Assembly: GCA_949825065.1 (NCBI GenBank)
Contig: OX463859.1
Coordinates: forward strand, 25,375,847-25,439,846
Length of the DNA: 64,000 nt
Origin: Odontocerum albicorne
Taxonomy: Eukaryota > Arthropoda > Insecta > Trichoptera > Odontoceridae
Direction of reading: 5' to 3'
Position numbers and translations under genes: made by a program. Positions 10,926-21,500 of the stretch are shown piece by piece. Numbering within the stretch: the stretch's first letter is position 1; each line of letters opens with the position of its first letter. Under the pieces are notes generated by a model. The model ran no database searches, had not been told where the DNA came from, and saw nothing but the letters and a program-made list of their open reading frames with translations.

Positions 10926-11522
10926 AAACAAAGGTTATTTTTACGCTTCGAGTAAAAGTGATTTATCTTGGATACTTAAAACAATTAGCAATAATTATTT
11001 AAGATAAGGTCGTGCATTCTCACTGTGATTAAGTTTAAGCAAAATTGGAAATTTACATCATTTTGTGAGTTTTCAAATGAACATGTTTGTATTTTTTTCT
11101 TATATCTATATTTATTGTATCGCACAATTGATATATTAGACGAAAAATGCACATCTCTATTAGTTTTAAAAAAAAACGTGATTTTTGTAAGAAGAAATGT
11201 CATGAAAAGAGTAATACATAAATAAATTTATTAATATGGATTTGACGTTTCTGGAAAAATACTTTTGTTTCTTTAGTGGCAGAGATAATGTTTGTGTGAT
11301 GTACTCGTATGTCACAGTGGAATTGTATTGTTCAGTGAATTTAAACTATTTATTACTTATTAGTGAATGTATATCCTAAATTAGGTCCGTGAAAAAATCG
11401 TTCATATGAAAATAATAATTCCATATTCTGTAGTGATAGACAACCTTTTCATTGTTTATTTAATTTTAATAAAATAAGATTGGAGAAAGATATTTTACCA
11501 TAAAACGATAAAAAAATAATTG
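10926..11522. other. AT-rich sequence downstream of the receptor
   Basis: No gene or repeat family recognised. The short open frames on both strands overlap each other and show no domain. TACTCGTA occurs at 11302. Confidence 0.5.
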
Positions 11523-11619
11523 AAATTCCTTTGTGTTGCGTTGCATCTTCTATTTACACTTCACAGTCTCTCAATTTCCAATTATAAAAATCTTTAGAAA
11601 GTTTTTTTCCTGTAGGTAT
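11523..11619 (+). repeat. Left copy of a ~97-bp inverted repeat
   Basis: Reads AATTCCTTTGTGTTGCGTTG through TTTTTTCCTGTAGGTA. The reverse complement recurs at 14662-14760 with only a few mismatches. Either terminal repeats of a 3.2-kb element or two copies of a small dispersed repeat. Confidence 0.85.
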
Positions 11620-11952
11620 GAATCATAATATTGAATAGCTGCAATTGTAAAGTAACTGTTTTGTCTGAACTAGAGAATTAAAAAACATAATAAAAATTGT
11701 TTTCGGTATCGTATTCACGAACCCAGCTTTTAGGAGCATCATCACTTGCACATGGAATGATTTTGTAGAATTTATTTTCTAATAACGGATCTTTCAAATT
11801 GAGTGGTTTTTTAAATTCTTGGATAAAACACAGATGGCGTTACGAACTTGCCCTAGTCTTGTGACGTTTTGAAAAGTGTAATGTATGACATTTATAAAAA
11901 TTGAGTTTTATACAATACAATAACGCGTTCAAATTGTCGAATTATTTTATGT

Positions 11953-12022
11953 ATTGTAATCTCCAAAAACGGTGATGTTAATTATAAACTATATATTGTA
12001 ATCTCTGGAAACGGTGATGTTA
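11953..12022 (+). repeat. Short direct duplication
   Basis: ATTGTAATCTC followed by an ACGGTGATGTTAATT word occurs twice within 70 bp, immediately before the DDE transposase fragment. Probably a local duplication at its broken 5' end. Confidence 0.7.
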
Positions 12023-12294
12023 ATTGGCCACCAAGATCATGTGATCTGACACCGTTGGACTATTTTCTCTGGGATTACGTGAAAAGCCAGGACTATAAGA
12101 ATGATTCCCAATCAATTCCTGAGCTGAAGGACGAAATTATTTTCGTTATTGGTGAGTTAGAACCGCAATTATGCCAAAATGTAATCGAAATTTTTGACAA
12201 AAGAGTGGACATCTGTGGAACTGCAAGAGGTGAACATTTGACGCATATTGTTTTTTTGTTTGAATGTCATGTATTATACTTCAATGACCAATAA
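12022..12294 (+). pseudogene. DDE (mariner-like) transposase, C-terminal fragment
   Basis: Starts abruptly at NWPPRSCDLTPLDYFLWDYV, the third catalytic Asp block (PPRS.DLTPLD.FLWG) of a mariner/IS630-type transposase family common in insects. It continues with SIPELKDEI, ELEPQLCQNVIEIFDKRVD, and ends IVFLFECHVLYFNDQ with a stop at 12292-12294. Only about 90 residues remain. The helix-turn-helix and the first two Asp residues are absent. Related fragments lie at 23250-23461 (+), 32620-33035 (-) and 55925-56830 (+). No terminal repeats recognised. Confidence 0.8.
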
Positions 12295-12737
12295 AAAGTT
12301 TTTTTAAATCAAAGCGAATTGTGTGTTTTAATCCAGAATTTAAAAAAAAAGAATAAAAAAAACCACGCAATTTGAAAGAACAATTAGAAAATCTTATGCA
12401 TCTTGGTGAATAAAATAAAAATTAAAGTTCTTAATCAACTTTGTAGCTAAAACTGAGTCACTTCACGGTAAACATGAGTAACATTGTTCCATTTGGTATT
12501 ATGCTATATATATTCAGATATAATTGTTTTTGTTATTTGATGTAACCCGTATAAAACGTAAAATAAAATGAAATAACCAGATAGAAACAATCCTGAATAT
12601 ATAAACCGAAGCTGTGCATGGATTTTAATATTTTGGAACATTCACTTGAAGTACAATTTCACCAGCGAATGTGAACAGATAATACTGAACAACATATTTA
12701 CTGATTATTTTACCGAAGGTGTTTATTCATTACTAAT

Positions 12738-12916
12738 ATCAAACACTGTTTATTCCACTTTCTGTAACGGTATAATCCTACCGATTTCAAAGCTTTCACC
12801 TCATTATCAGGTGAGCACAAACAATAGGTCTTGTTTGTGCTCCCTGATGATGAGGTGAAAGCCTTAAAATCGGTAGGGTTGTACCGTTACAAAAAGTGGA
12901 ATAAACAGTGTTTGAT
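12738..12916. repeat. Foldback element, 86-87-bp arms and 6-nt loop
   Basis: The left arm 12738-12824 and right arm 12831-12916 are complementary with about six mismatches and one gap around the loop TAGGTC. The differences I see are all transitions. Both arms are copies of the 3' part of dispersed element F (GATGAGGTGAAAGCC, TCGGTAGGGTTGTACCGTTA, GTGTTTGAT), also seen at 27717, 24028, 52785 and 58250. A transcript would fold into a long hairpin. Confidence 0.92.
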
Positions 12917-12985
12917 AAAAACAAATTACGATGTCTTTAAACCTCCACAATTTTAATGCCTTAACTATAAATAATATGATATAAT
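12917..12985 (+). mobile_element. Element F, distal end
   Basis: Contains GATGTCTTTAAACCTCCACA, then ATGCCTTAACTATAAATAATA. The same block follows the GTTTGATAAAA word at 24028-24110 and 27717-27880 and is reversed at 58250-58330. The family is unidentified; its form suggests the 3' UTR of a retroposon. Confidence 0.75.
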
Positions 12986-13354
12986 AAAATCAATACTAAT
13001 AGATTACATTTACTGAGGATACGAATTCCCTTTAGCATACATATTTTTTACATTATTATACACTACGTTTTAATGACAAAATAAAATATACAACAATTTG
13101 AAATATCCCCCGTTTTCTGGATACACAAAACCACTTCACTAGGCGAGGCCAGCGACGAAGTGATATACCTAATTATTTGATAAAATTTAATACATTTTCT
13201 CAGATCATGGATGACTGGTGAGGGACATCAAACGGCGTAAAGCGATAATTAACAAAGTCTGTAATACACTTAAACATATACGAGTATATACTCGAACCGG
13301 ACAGTATCAAAATCTCATAACATTATTTTAATACCAACTTTGAAGTATTGGAGT

Positions 13355-13610
13355 TGAAAGTGAATAAGAAAAATGACAGAAAGAAACCAAATAAATGCTA
13401 CTAAAATTCTTGCACTGAGAATAATACATGGTAATACAATGTACAACCGAATACGTTAAAGTGTGATTAGGGATGAATGTGAACTTAAAGCTGATGTGAT
13501 GAGTTGAATAATAGTATTATGATATGGTTTGGCATGGGCGAATTAATGAAGAAATGTTAATAAGGGCAAACGGTATTCATGTTTACTTAGGCAATCCCTC
13601 GCAGAAGAGA
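13355..13610 (+). pseudogene. LINE family A fragment (ORF2 C-terminus)
   Basis: Short recognisable runs in broken frames: ALRII, then NRIR, VIRDECELKADVMS, and residues resembling the LRWFGHVERMNEE block of a common insect LINE family. Heavily mutated. This family is the most frequent repeat in the window, with about 15 fragments. Confidence 0.6.
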
Positions 13611-14414
13611 ATAGATGTGAATCTATTTGGTGCATTTTGAGGTGGCTTAAAAGCCCATTCTTGGATCTCTGACCCCTTTTGTAGTGAGAGCACACTCACT
13701 CTTCCAAGTGGTTCTTCCTAGCGACTAACCTTTTCACGGTCTTGTCTCTCAGTATCAAAAAGTGCCACCCTTTTAGATTTAATATAGTTTCAATAATGAA
13801 TAGCGAACATTTATCGTGTACTCATAGTTTATTCAACACATTTTGATTGAGATAAAACTTGATAAGTCAATAAACGATACCTTTGTATTATCCAATGCAC
13901 AATTTTCACAGTTTTTGCTGCTAATAATATACCAATATACGAGTATGTATGAGTATATCTGAAGTACTTGATTCACGCAATAAGACAGGCTATTGGAAAA
14001 GTGTTTTATAAAAATGTAATTGCGTCATCTATGAAGCGTCGATAAAATTAATATACTATGTGAGCTAGATTATTCTTTGTAAATTGTTTGTGATTGTATT
14101 CCCGTTGTCTCGTCGTCGTCCCGTTGACTTTGTTCTCGCATTTGCACTATACGAAAAACTAATAAGCGACAAAAAAATTATATATTCAATAATACCTCGA
14201 CTAAATTTTACTTCTTTACATAGACGTTAGTACTGAACTACACGAAACACTTTTTTTACAGCCGAAAAAAAAATTCTTCTGGGAGGTCTGATGAGTTTTT
14301 TTTTCTGGTCTTGCATTAACTGGTCGGTCTAAAACTCTCGTGTCTCATGATATGGACCAAATATTCAAGCACTATTTTTTGGCAAGTATGCATGGGGGGA
14401 CAATTAAAGACAAA
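13611..14414. other. No gene recognised
   Basis: AT-rich sequence with a slightly GC-richer patch at 13620-13770 containing a TGGCTTAAAAGCCCA palindromic word. TACGAGTA occurs at 13938. Nothing assignable. Confidence 0.5.
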
Positions 14415-14560
14415 ATTAGGGGACTAGAGATGAACAATGACTATAGCTTGATGTGTTGAGTAATATGAAGAAGAGAAATCTGAGATGATTTGGGAATGAA
14501 GAACGAATGAATGAAGAAATACTTATAAAATTAATGGTATGCAAATTTAATTGAAGGTGC
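14415..14560 (+). pseudogene. LINE family A fragment
   Basis: Reads LDVLSNMKKRNLR, FGNEERMNEEILIKLM in one frame, the same segment that became a 35-bp minisatellite at 42349-43013. No longer coding. Confidence 0.7.
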
Positions 14561-14661
14561 GATATTTTCTCAGACGACAGAAGAGTAACAAAAGATATTG
14601 AATGGTGTGCAATGTTGGGAAACAAAGCCAATGGATACTTAAACATATAGGGTGATAATAG

Positions 14662-14760
14662 ATACCTACAGGAAAAAAACTATCTAAAGATTTTTTTATA
14701 ATTGGAAATTGAGAGACTGTGAAGTGTAAATAGAAGACGCAACGCAACACAAAGGAATTT
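14662..14760 (-). repeat. Right copy of the ~97-bp inverted repeat
   Basis: Reverse complement of 11523-11619 over the whole length, with a few mismatches and a slightly longer T run. It lies between two LINE family A fragments. Confidence 0.85.
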
Positions 14761-14789
14761 AAATTATTTATGGATAGAATATGGAATGA

Positions 14790-15150
14790 AGTGATCAGAT
14801 ATGTATGTGAACTTAAATACTGATGTGTTGAATAAGATGATGAAAAGCACTCTACAATGGTTTAGGAATGTTTGGGAATGAAGAATGAATGAATGAATGA
14901 AGAATGACCAAAACAAATATAGAATGCAAATGTGAGTATAAGGTGTGGATGTGGAAGACTAAGAAAGAATAGCTGGATCAAGTGAATGATATTTTGAAAG
15001 AATGAAACGCAGAAAGCCCGTGAAATTGTAAGAGGTGTGTGGGAAAGTGAATTGATGCAAAAAGGCCTTAGGATGTGTGAAGTTCTGATATGCACTCTTT
15101 TTTCTCCCTATCCTGGCAGAGAAATGACGCGATGATATGTTTATGTTATT
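14790..15150 (+). pseudogene. LINE family A fragment, near-complete C-terminus
   Basis: Successive frames give DVLNK, WFRNVW.ERMNE, then RMQM..R.GCGRLRKNSWIK-like residues, a QVNDILKE-like stretch and an ALFSPYPGREMTR end. This matches the usual order of the family: FGH.ERM, GRGRPR.TW.DQV, ACMK...VDEAKEVC.DR..W, SAYP.GEMA. Many stops and indels; inactive. Confidence 0.7.
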
Positions 15151-15300
15151 AAAAAGTGGTGTTTGACAAATCAAACAAATGCTTTTCAAAATGGATGGAA
15201 TAATTGACTGTCCGATGTTGCTAGAATTGATTGACTTGCAAATCCCTAGGAGAAATACGAGACTGCAGGATATTTGGCGTCCGATAGTTGTAGAACTAAC

Positions 15301-15519
15301 TATAGTTCGGAAATTCTAGGATGAGTCCTGTGACAGCTCACAAATTTACCCCAATGCAACCTTATGTAATGTATTTACCTAAATAGCTTGCTATTTATTA
15401 GAATTTATGCTTATATTAAAGTTTATAAAATAATTAAAATTACTGAACATCGTTACAAGGTTGTATTGGGGCAAATTTGTGAGCTGTCACAGGACTCATC
15501 CTAGAATTTCCAAACTATA
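15301..15519. mobile_element. MITE with ~67-bp terminal inverted repeats
   Basis: 15301-15368 and 15453-15519 are near-perfect reverse complements (AAATTCTAGGATGAGTCCTG, TGACAGCTCACAAATTT). Only 84 bp lie between the arms, with no coding capacity. TA dinucleotides at the outer ends (15301-15302, 15518-15519) fit a TA target duplication as made by Tc1/mariner-type elements. Confidence 0.88.
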
Positions 15520-15690
15520 TTACCCTAATTATCTCCTACCCAGATTATATCGATTGGGTAATGACTATGCTGCAGTCTTGGACATATTTTTGTTTTGCGC
15601 GACTCTTATTTTTTTTTATTAGTTTTGTTTCTCTTAAACTTTAAGAGATATCTGTATATTATGTTAAAGTTTCAATGTGTTTGTTTTTTC

Positions 15691-16050
15691 TGCGTTGGAG
15701 TATACTGATTCAATATTTTTTTTTTATTTTTGTATCTTCAGGACTTTTAGTGCTTGAGCGTTGATCTGGCTCAAGTTTATATTTTATGTGTTTGTTGTAT
15801 TTATATTCTTGTGCACTCAAAATTCTTATGAGTTTAACTTTTGTTATCTTTTTTTTGCGTTGGAGTATACTGATTGTATGCACTTTTTTATTAATTTCTT
15901 TCAATATTTTTTCTTTATTTTTGTATCTTCAGGACTTTTAGTGCTTGAGCGTTGATCTGGCTCAAGTTTATATTTTATGTGTTTGTTGTATTTATAATCT
16001 TGTGCACTCAAAATTCTTATGAGTTTAACTTTTGTAATCTTTTTTTTATA
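15691..16050 (+). repeat. Tandem duplication of ~165-190 bp
   Basis: TGCGTTGGAGTATACTGATT starts copies at 15691 and 15856. Both continue through TTGTATCTTCAGGACTTTTA and GCACTCAAAATTCTTATGAG with almost no differences, except that copy two has about 26 extra bp near its start. A recent local duplication in T-rich sequence; function unknown. Confidence 0.92.
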
Positions 16051-16315
16051 TTTAATGATCGATAAAAGAGTTATAATGAAATAACATAAAATGAAAAAAA
16101 AAACTGAAAAACGACCATATATCTACAAGTTATGTTAAATTTATGATGTTCTTGACTATGGACGAAGGAGTAGAGAAACTCTGTTACTTTCAAGTTATAA
16201 TCAATCTTGATAAAGGAAATTTGTTTCACATGGCTATCAAATGCTGACCGTGTACAAGAAATTTCCTTAAGCTACATTCACCCTTGTTGCTATAAATGTA
16301 TAAACTGCTTTTTTA

Positions 16316-16550
16316 TTATCAGGGTGTGAGTTGAAAAACATCTGTCGTCCTCGCGGCCGGTTTCTCCTACCTATTGGTAGGTATGTATCTCAATTGTGAG
16401 GATGCTACGAGGTGACCTTTGCGTATCTCTCTCAAATGTATTTTGTTCACCATTGCCTTAATATAAACGTGTAATTAAATTATATATATTTACATACTAC
16501 ATTGCTACCAATAAATATTTTTTTATTTAATAAAGTTTATTATTTATATA
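16316..16550 (+). mobile_element. Jockey-type LINE 3' UTR copy
   Basis: Aligns with the 3' UTR at 47690-48205: GTGAGTTGAAAAACATCTGT, GCGGCCGG, GGTATGTATCTC, then TACTACATTGCTACCAATAA at the end. Diverged and 5'-truncated. Confidence 0.7.
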
Positions 16551-17569
16551 GGCTTAAGAATTATTTTTTTTTTCACTTTGTCCTCTATAAAATAACGTTA
16601 TATACGTCGATACATATTTGTTCCCTTGTTGTGACATTTCTTCTTATATTCAATAGCTTTGATGTTATATAATACATACATTTATAGGGCCTCTTAATAA
16701 ATGTGGCAAATCATTTTTAATCCCAAGTAGACTGAAAATTATTTCTTAGCGAGTATTGATGTAAATAAATTATTTTATATCCTAACATGAATAAGGTTCA
16801 AAAACTATAGTTTTTAAGAATATATATATGTTTCTTGTTCTTCATTCATATTTTTTCTGTATTAATAGTTTTTTCCCGTCAAGCAGTTGAAAAATTAACC
16901 AATATAAAATGAAAAATGTTGAAACATATCTGTACTAAAAATTAACTATGTTGGATTTATGTTATGGGATAAAAACTTTGTTATAATAAGGACATTTGCA
17001 GTGTTATAATAAGGACATTAGCCCTTAGTGGGAGGAAATGGAGTGCCGTGTTGCATGCTGACTTAGATGGAAGCGTTTTGTGGCATCCTTGTGTTCTTAA
17101 CATAGTAAAAGGGTGGTATTTTTATATTGATGATCGATTCAGTTACTATTGTTAAAGTTTATTTAATGGAAATATTTAAAATCCTCCTGGACACGTCAAT
17201 TTGACTTGTTTTTATTTACGGTCAATCTAAATAACAAACTATGTTCATTGAATTTTTTGTTTGAAAAAATCTTTCCAGTTATCAAAATTGCGTTAGATGA
17301 ACATTTTTTTTTTCAATAATTTCAAACTTCTTGGCTTTACCAAAAAAATGCAAACAATTTGCCAATATTTATAAAATTTTACAATGCAATATTTTGCAAA
17401 ACGCTCTAATGAAGCTAGTTGCAATATTAAATTTACAAAAATATATTTTTCAAAAATTATTCTTCCCAATTCGTTTCAGTCCCAAACTGCTTAATTAATC
17501 AAAGATTATTTCACATATTTGTACTATGCCAATGAACATAATACATGATGTCACATATTTTCTGTAATA
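16551..17569. other. AT-rich, no gene recognised
   Basis: Long A/T stretches and scattered short words such as two nearby copies of TTATAATAAGGACATT near 16985. I see no coding region or known repeat. Confidence 0.5.
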
Positions 17570-18052
17570 CGAGGCATATCCAGAAACTAAGTGTACTGAA
17601 TTTTTGTAGGTTACAATTTTTTTTATTTAAACAAAAAAATTACCTGGTTAAAAAAATTACCAAAAAGACCACACACGGCCAACGCCACGAAGGAACTGCT
17701 CGCCTCGTTTAAATGGGATGTCCTGAACCATCCCGCGCATTCCCCTGACCTAGCACCTTCAGATAACTATCTATTTACCTTCCTGAAGCTGCACATGGGT
17801 GGAAAAAGGTTTTCAACCGACGAGGAGGTAAAGGAGGAGGTGGAGAAGTGGACGGAGGGGTTGGCGGGAAACTACTTCGAGGAAGGCATCAAAAAGTTGA
17901 TTGCCCGCTTCACCACCTGCATTGAGAGGAATGGCGACTATGTTGAAAAATAGCTTACATATGTACTACGGTAACCACGTATTTTTTTTGTTTAAATAAA
18001 AAAAATTGTAACCTACAAAAATTCAGTACACTTAGTTTCTGGATATGCCTCG
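17570..18052 (+). mobile_element. Internally deleted mariner with long TIRs
   Basis: Terminal inverted repeats begin CGAGGCATATCCAGAAACTA and stay identical for about 68 bp, with weaker pairing to ~80 bp. TA duplications flank both ends (17568-17569 and 18053-18054). At 483 bp it is about a third of a full mariner: the 5' UTR runs straight into the last third of the transposase. Near-identical TIRs imply a recent insertion. GC-rich codons inside stand out against AT-rich surroundings, which fits arrival from another genome or simply a young age. Confidence 0.95.
17663..17953 (+). pseudogene. Mariner transposase, C-terminal third
   Basis: An uninterrupted frame of about 96 codons without an ATG at its start: RPHTANATKELLASFKW, then NHPAHSPDLAPSDNYLF containing the third catalytic Asp, GGKRFSTDEEVKEEV, EKWTEGLAGNYFEEGIKKL, ending CIERNGDYVEK and a stop at 17951-17953. 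These are textbook positions of mariner (D34D) transposases. The DNA-binding domain and first two Asp residues are deleted, so no activity is possible. The intact C-terminal frame suggests little time has passed since the deletion. Confidence 0.93.
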
Positions 18053-18054
18053 TA

Positions 18055-18850
18055 CATAATGAAAAATAAAACTCTTTTTAATGCATCTTTTTACCAATCT
18101 TTGGAGTTATTGGATTGTTGTTGACAATTTTTTTTATACAAAATTGACTAAACGAATACATAAAAAATACATTTGATTTGGTGTTTGCAATAAAAAGCCA
18201 AAAAAAATGATAAGGTTGAAGGTAAAAAAATTAAATATGGATATATGTAATTATTGTACGATAAAATTGCATCGAGTCTGGAAGCATTTAAGGCGTCCAA
18301 TTTTTTTTAATGAAATTCATAAAAAAATATTTATATGGAATATTGCATAGTGACTAAAAGACACAAACAAAAATGTTTTATCAGATGTCACAAAAATACT
18401 TTAAATATTCTAAAACAATGATACATTTTTAATTTTTTTTTATAATTATTTTGAATTCTTATACCTGGTGTACGGCCGAATAATAATATGCAAAAATAAA
18501 CGATTAAATTCCAAATTGGTTATTAAATTCAACACGAAATTTCAATAAATACATTTACTTGTCTTGAATATAATTTTGGTTCACAGTATAATTTTGTATT
18601 TTAACTATGCTCGAGGAATTTTCGAATAATTGTACGAAATTAATCTATTAATTTATATTCGATTATTGTAACTATAACAAGGAAAATAAAATTGATATAA
18701 AATACTTCAATCTTTATCAAAATATTTTAATTTAAGTGGTTATCACAAGTAAAAAAGGGAATTCATTAAAATTTGTTATTTTTGAAGACAATGAAAAAAA
18801 CCATGACTTTTTCAATTATTGAAACAACTTAAAAAAAAAATTTTGGCAGA
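18055..18850. other. AT-rich, no gene recognised
   Basis: Only homopolymer-rich A/T sequence; no repeat family or coding region seen. Confidence 0.5.
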
Positions 18851-18856
18851 AAATCT

Positions 18857-18985
18857 TTTTGCTTTTTTTTGTTATTTTGTGTTTGTTCATTTGCTTTTTT
18901 TGTTATTTGTCTTTGTTCATTTGTTTTTTTTTTGTTATTTTGTCTTTGTTCATTTGCTTTTTTTGTTATTTTGTCTTTGTTCAAC
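18857..18985. repeat. Tandem repeat, ~33-bp unit, four copies
   Basis: Unit built of TTTTGCTTTTTTTGTTATTT followed by TGTCTTTGTTCATT. Copies differ mainly in T-run length. The open frames across it (FVHLLFLLF) reflect the repeat only. Confidence 0.9.
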
Positions 18986-19295
18986 AACGTTAAGAATTCG
19001 AAATTTATCTTATTTAAAATAACATCTAGTATCGTAACTCATAGGCAAATATTTTAACCAACCAACCAGAAAGAATGAATGGAAGAATTTTGAATAACGG
19101 ACTTATTTTAAATTGTATTAAAACATGATGAAAAATAAAGGTTTTTCATTCGCTTTATTTAATACATAACTTTCAAAGAACTATATCCAAAACAAATGCG
19201 TCGTATTAATGTCAAACTGAATGTTTTGGATTTGAATCCTTCTTAACTTATTTATTTTTTGTTTGATTACACAACGGTATAATCGACGGGTTTAT

Positions 19296-19345
19296 CGTTC
19301 GAAGGCAATCTTTTCCAATCAACCAGATAAGAGTTACACAAGTTG
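19296..19345 (-). mobile_element. SINE/LINE tail fragment
   Basis: Reverse of the family tail: ATCGACGGGTTTATCG, GGCAATCTTTTCCAATCAAC. Matches the 3' hairpin tails listed for the SINE copies; head missing. Confidence 0.55.
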
Positions 19346-19404
19346 TGTCAATTTCTGGTTAAAAAGCTACAAGCGACAGAAAAAACTCTTAATATCTAGT
19401 CCGT

Positions 19405-19705
19405 AAAATAACGTGTTTCATTCATGATTTTTCTTTTCCTTTCCTCTCCACTATCCCTTCCTTTCCATTTGATTGATGATATCTCACTTTATATGGAAAA
19501 TAATGTTCGGGTGATTGTCCGTTTTTGTGGGGTTCGTGGGTATATGCTCACGTATGTGTTTATGGATTTCGTGGGGATGGATAGTCATTTGAATGATTTA
19601 TGCGACCACGTAACTTGCTTCTTTTACGTTTGTCTGGTTGGTTGGAAGAGATTGCCGTCTGGCAATAAGCCCGCCAGATGGTATTTGCAATAAAAGTGTT
19701 CAATA
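19405..19705 (+). mobile_element. Dispersed repeat G, copy 1
   Basis: About 300 bp, shared with 28378-28668 (-) and partly with 20090-20335 (-). It starts AACGTGTTTCATTC and has a conserved middle (GTTCGGGTGATTGTCCGTTT, GTGGGGATGGATAGTCATTT). It ends in the same hairpin tail as SINE family 1 (GGTTGGAAGAGATTGCC, GGCAATAAGCCCGCCAG, AATAAA). The 89-aa open frame here and 60-aa frame in the 28-kb copy give similar peptides (FMDFVGMDSHLND / FMDCVGMDSHLND), which may be remnants of a LINE C-terminus or just sequence conservation. Confidence 0.85.
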
Positions 19706-20089
19706 AATAGAAAGTTTTAAGGTTGTACATAAACAGATAATTAACTTTTTAAAGAAATAGAACAATAATTACTTTTCTTAAGTAAAGGATAAATATCAAA
19801 AGTGGAACGAACAAAACATAATTTTTTGTTTAAGTTAAACAAATTACAATCACCAATTATTTGTTTGTATATTTAATAACCAAAAACTGCTTCAAACTGC
19901 AAAACTTTGCAAGTAACAGTATTTCTGTCATAAAATAAGGGGCTAAAGATATCATACATTATAACACAACTGATCTCAGGAAAAAATGAAGATACCGCAT
20001 CTCTTGACTAAAGAATTACGGGAGTTATTTGGGTGCAGTTCTACTGAGATTGTTGCAATGAACAGGGAAATAATAATGTATTTATTTAA

Positions 20090-20335
20090 TACTTCATTGT
20101 ATATAAATTCTTGCGGGCTTAATGCCAGGCGGCAAACTTTTTCAAGCAACCGTGCAAAAGTAAATAAAGAAAATAACATGATGTTTAAAAATGTTCTTAT
20201 AATTTTTCATTTTTATGATATTTATGAACAATATACACATACTTGTAGTAAAACTAAAAGTGAGATATCATCAATCAAAGAGGAAGGGAGGGGTGGTGGA
20301 GAAGAAATAAAAATTCAGGAATGAAACGCGTTATA
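20090..20335 (-). mobile_element. Dispersed repeat G, copy 2 (internally deleted)
   Basis: The tail end is at 20112-20150 (GCGGGCTTAATGCCAGGCGG) and the other end at 20255-20335 (GTGAGATATCATCAATCAAA, GGAATGAAACGCGTTA). The middle is replaced by unrelated AT-rich sequence. Lies about 400 bp from copy 1 in opposite orientation. Confidence 0.75.
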
Positions 20336-21279
20336 TTATTGATGAAATGAAAAGGTTTTTCAGTCACTTCTTAAAGCATGCCTTGGCATGCTAACATCGA
20401 TTTTTAACTACAATTACCGTGTTGGTGGCCAGCCTTCGATAAGTGTAGAAGGCACCACTAGAAGAAAAATGATTTGAAAAAGGGAGGGATCAGGAAAAAA
20501 ATTAAAAGACAAAGAGAATTCCAACGGAGACAGGATCAAAAATATTTTTCTCTTTTCAACTTTTTAAAATTAGTTTTGGTTGGTTGGAAAATTAAATCAA
20601 TATGACAGTTAGAAATCATTGAAGATTTTTTGTATTGTCTATTTGGAAACATGTTTCATTTCAAACTATCTTTTTAAGTGTAACTATCAGGATTTGAAAT
20701 TTATATTAGATTTTTTTAATGTTTTTTTTTCAATGAATATCTATGATTAACTTAATTTAAATGAAAACATGTGAATTATTGTCACAAGCCTAATCTTATT
20801 TCAGATCTTCTAAGGTGTATTTTTTTTCTCTAAAAATATTCTAAGAATACTTTTATAATTATATTAGATTAATAAGCTTAAGTACATAAACTACAAATCA
20901 CTAGTTAATTATGTGAAATTGTAAATAAACTATATATTTACATATGTCGATGTTTTAGAAATTATATCTGAGATATTATATATTATTTTCTTTTAAATAA
21001 AGATCATGAACAATCAGTAATATGTATGGTTTTTCCGAGCAATATTGATGACTTTATTCTTATTATTTATTAACTGTATCACCAAAAAATTATGAATAAA
21101 AGCAGTTTGGTTTTATTCGAGTTTTTTCTTTAATTTTTAATTTTCCTACTTTTCATAAGTTTCTCCCCACTTTCTCGATATTGGTGATAAACACTGTTCG
21201 CTTTTAATAACTTTTCGAAAAATTTGATACATTTTTAACAAATCTAAATTTTGAATAAAAATAATCACTTTCACGCCTT
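20336..21279. other. AT-rich, no gene recognised
   Basis: Contains a short palindromic word GCATGCCTTGGCATGC near 20378. Otherwise A/T-rich without repeat family or coding sequence. Confidence 0.5.
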
Positions 21280-21500
21280 GTCCCTATTAGGATAGGTAAA
21301 GATAACAGATCACAAGAAAATTTAATTTTATCCTGGCACATGTATTTTGCTTCTGCTACGTTCACACACCTCATCAGTCAAGCTCTCTTGTAACAAAGGT
21401 TTCTTATTCTTTTTTTCTTTCAGAGCTAGATTAATTTGCTCGCGCCACACATTTCTAGGTATACCCAATCTTCTCGTACGTTTCGCATTTCAAATTGTAT
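21280..21500 (-). pseudogene. LINE family A-like fragment
   Basis: The minus strand reads RTRRLGIPRNVWREQINLAL, then QESLTDEVCERSRSKIHVPG, equivalent to the GR.GRPR..W.DQ...L and VDEAKEVC.DR..W blocks of the family. Diverged from the other copies, with stops before the 3' end. Confidence 0.65.

Noticed and set aside
10985..11225. Overlapping open frames downstream of the receptor as a second gene
   Set aside because: Low-complexity, on opposite strands over the same DNA, no domain.
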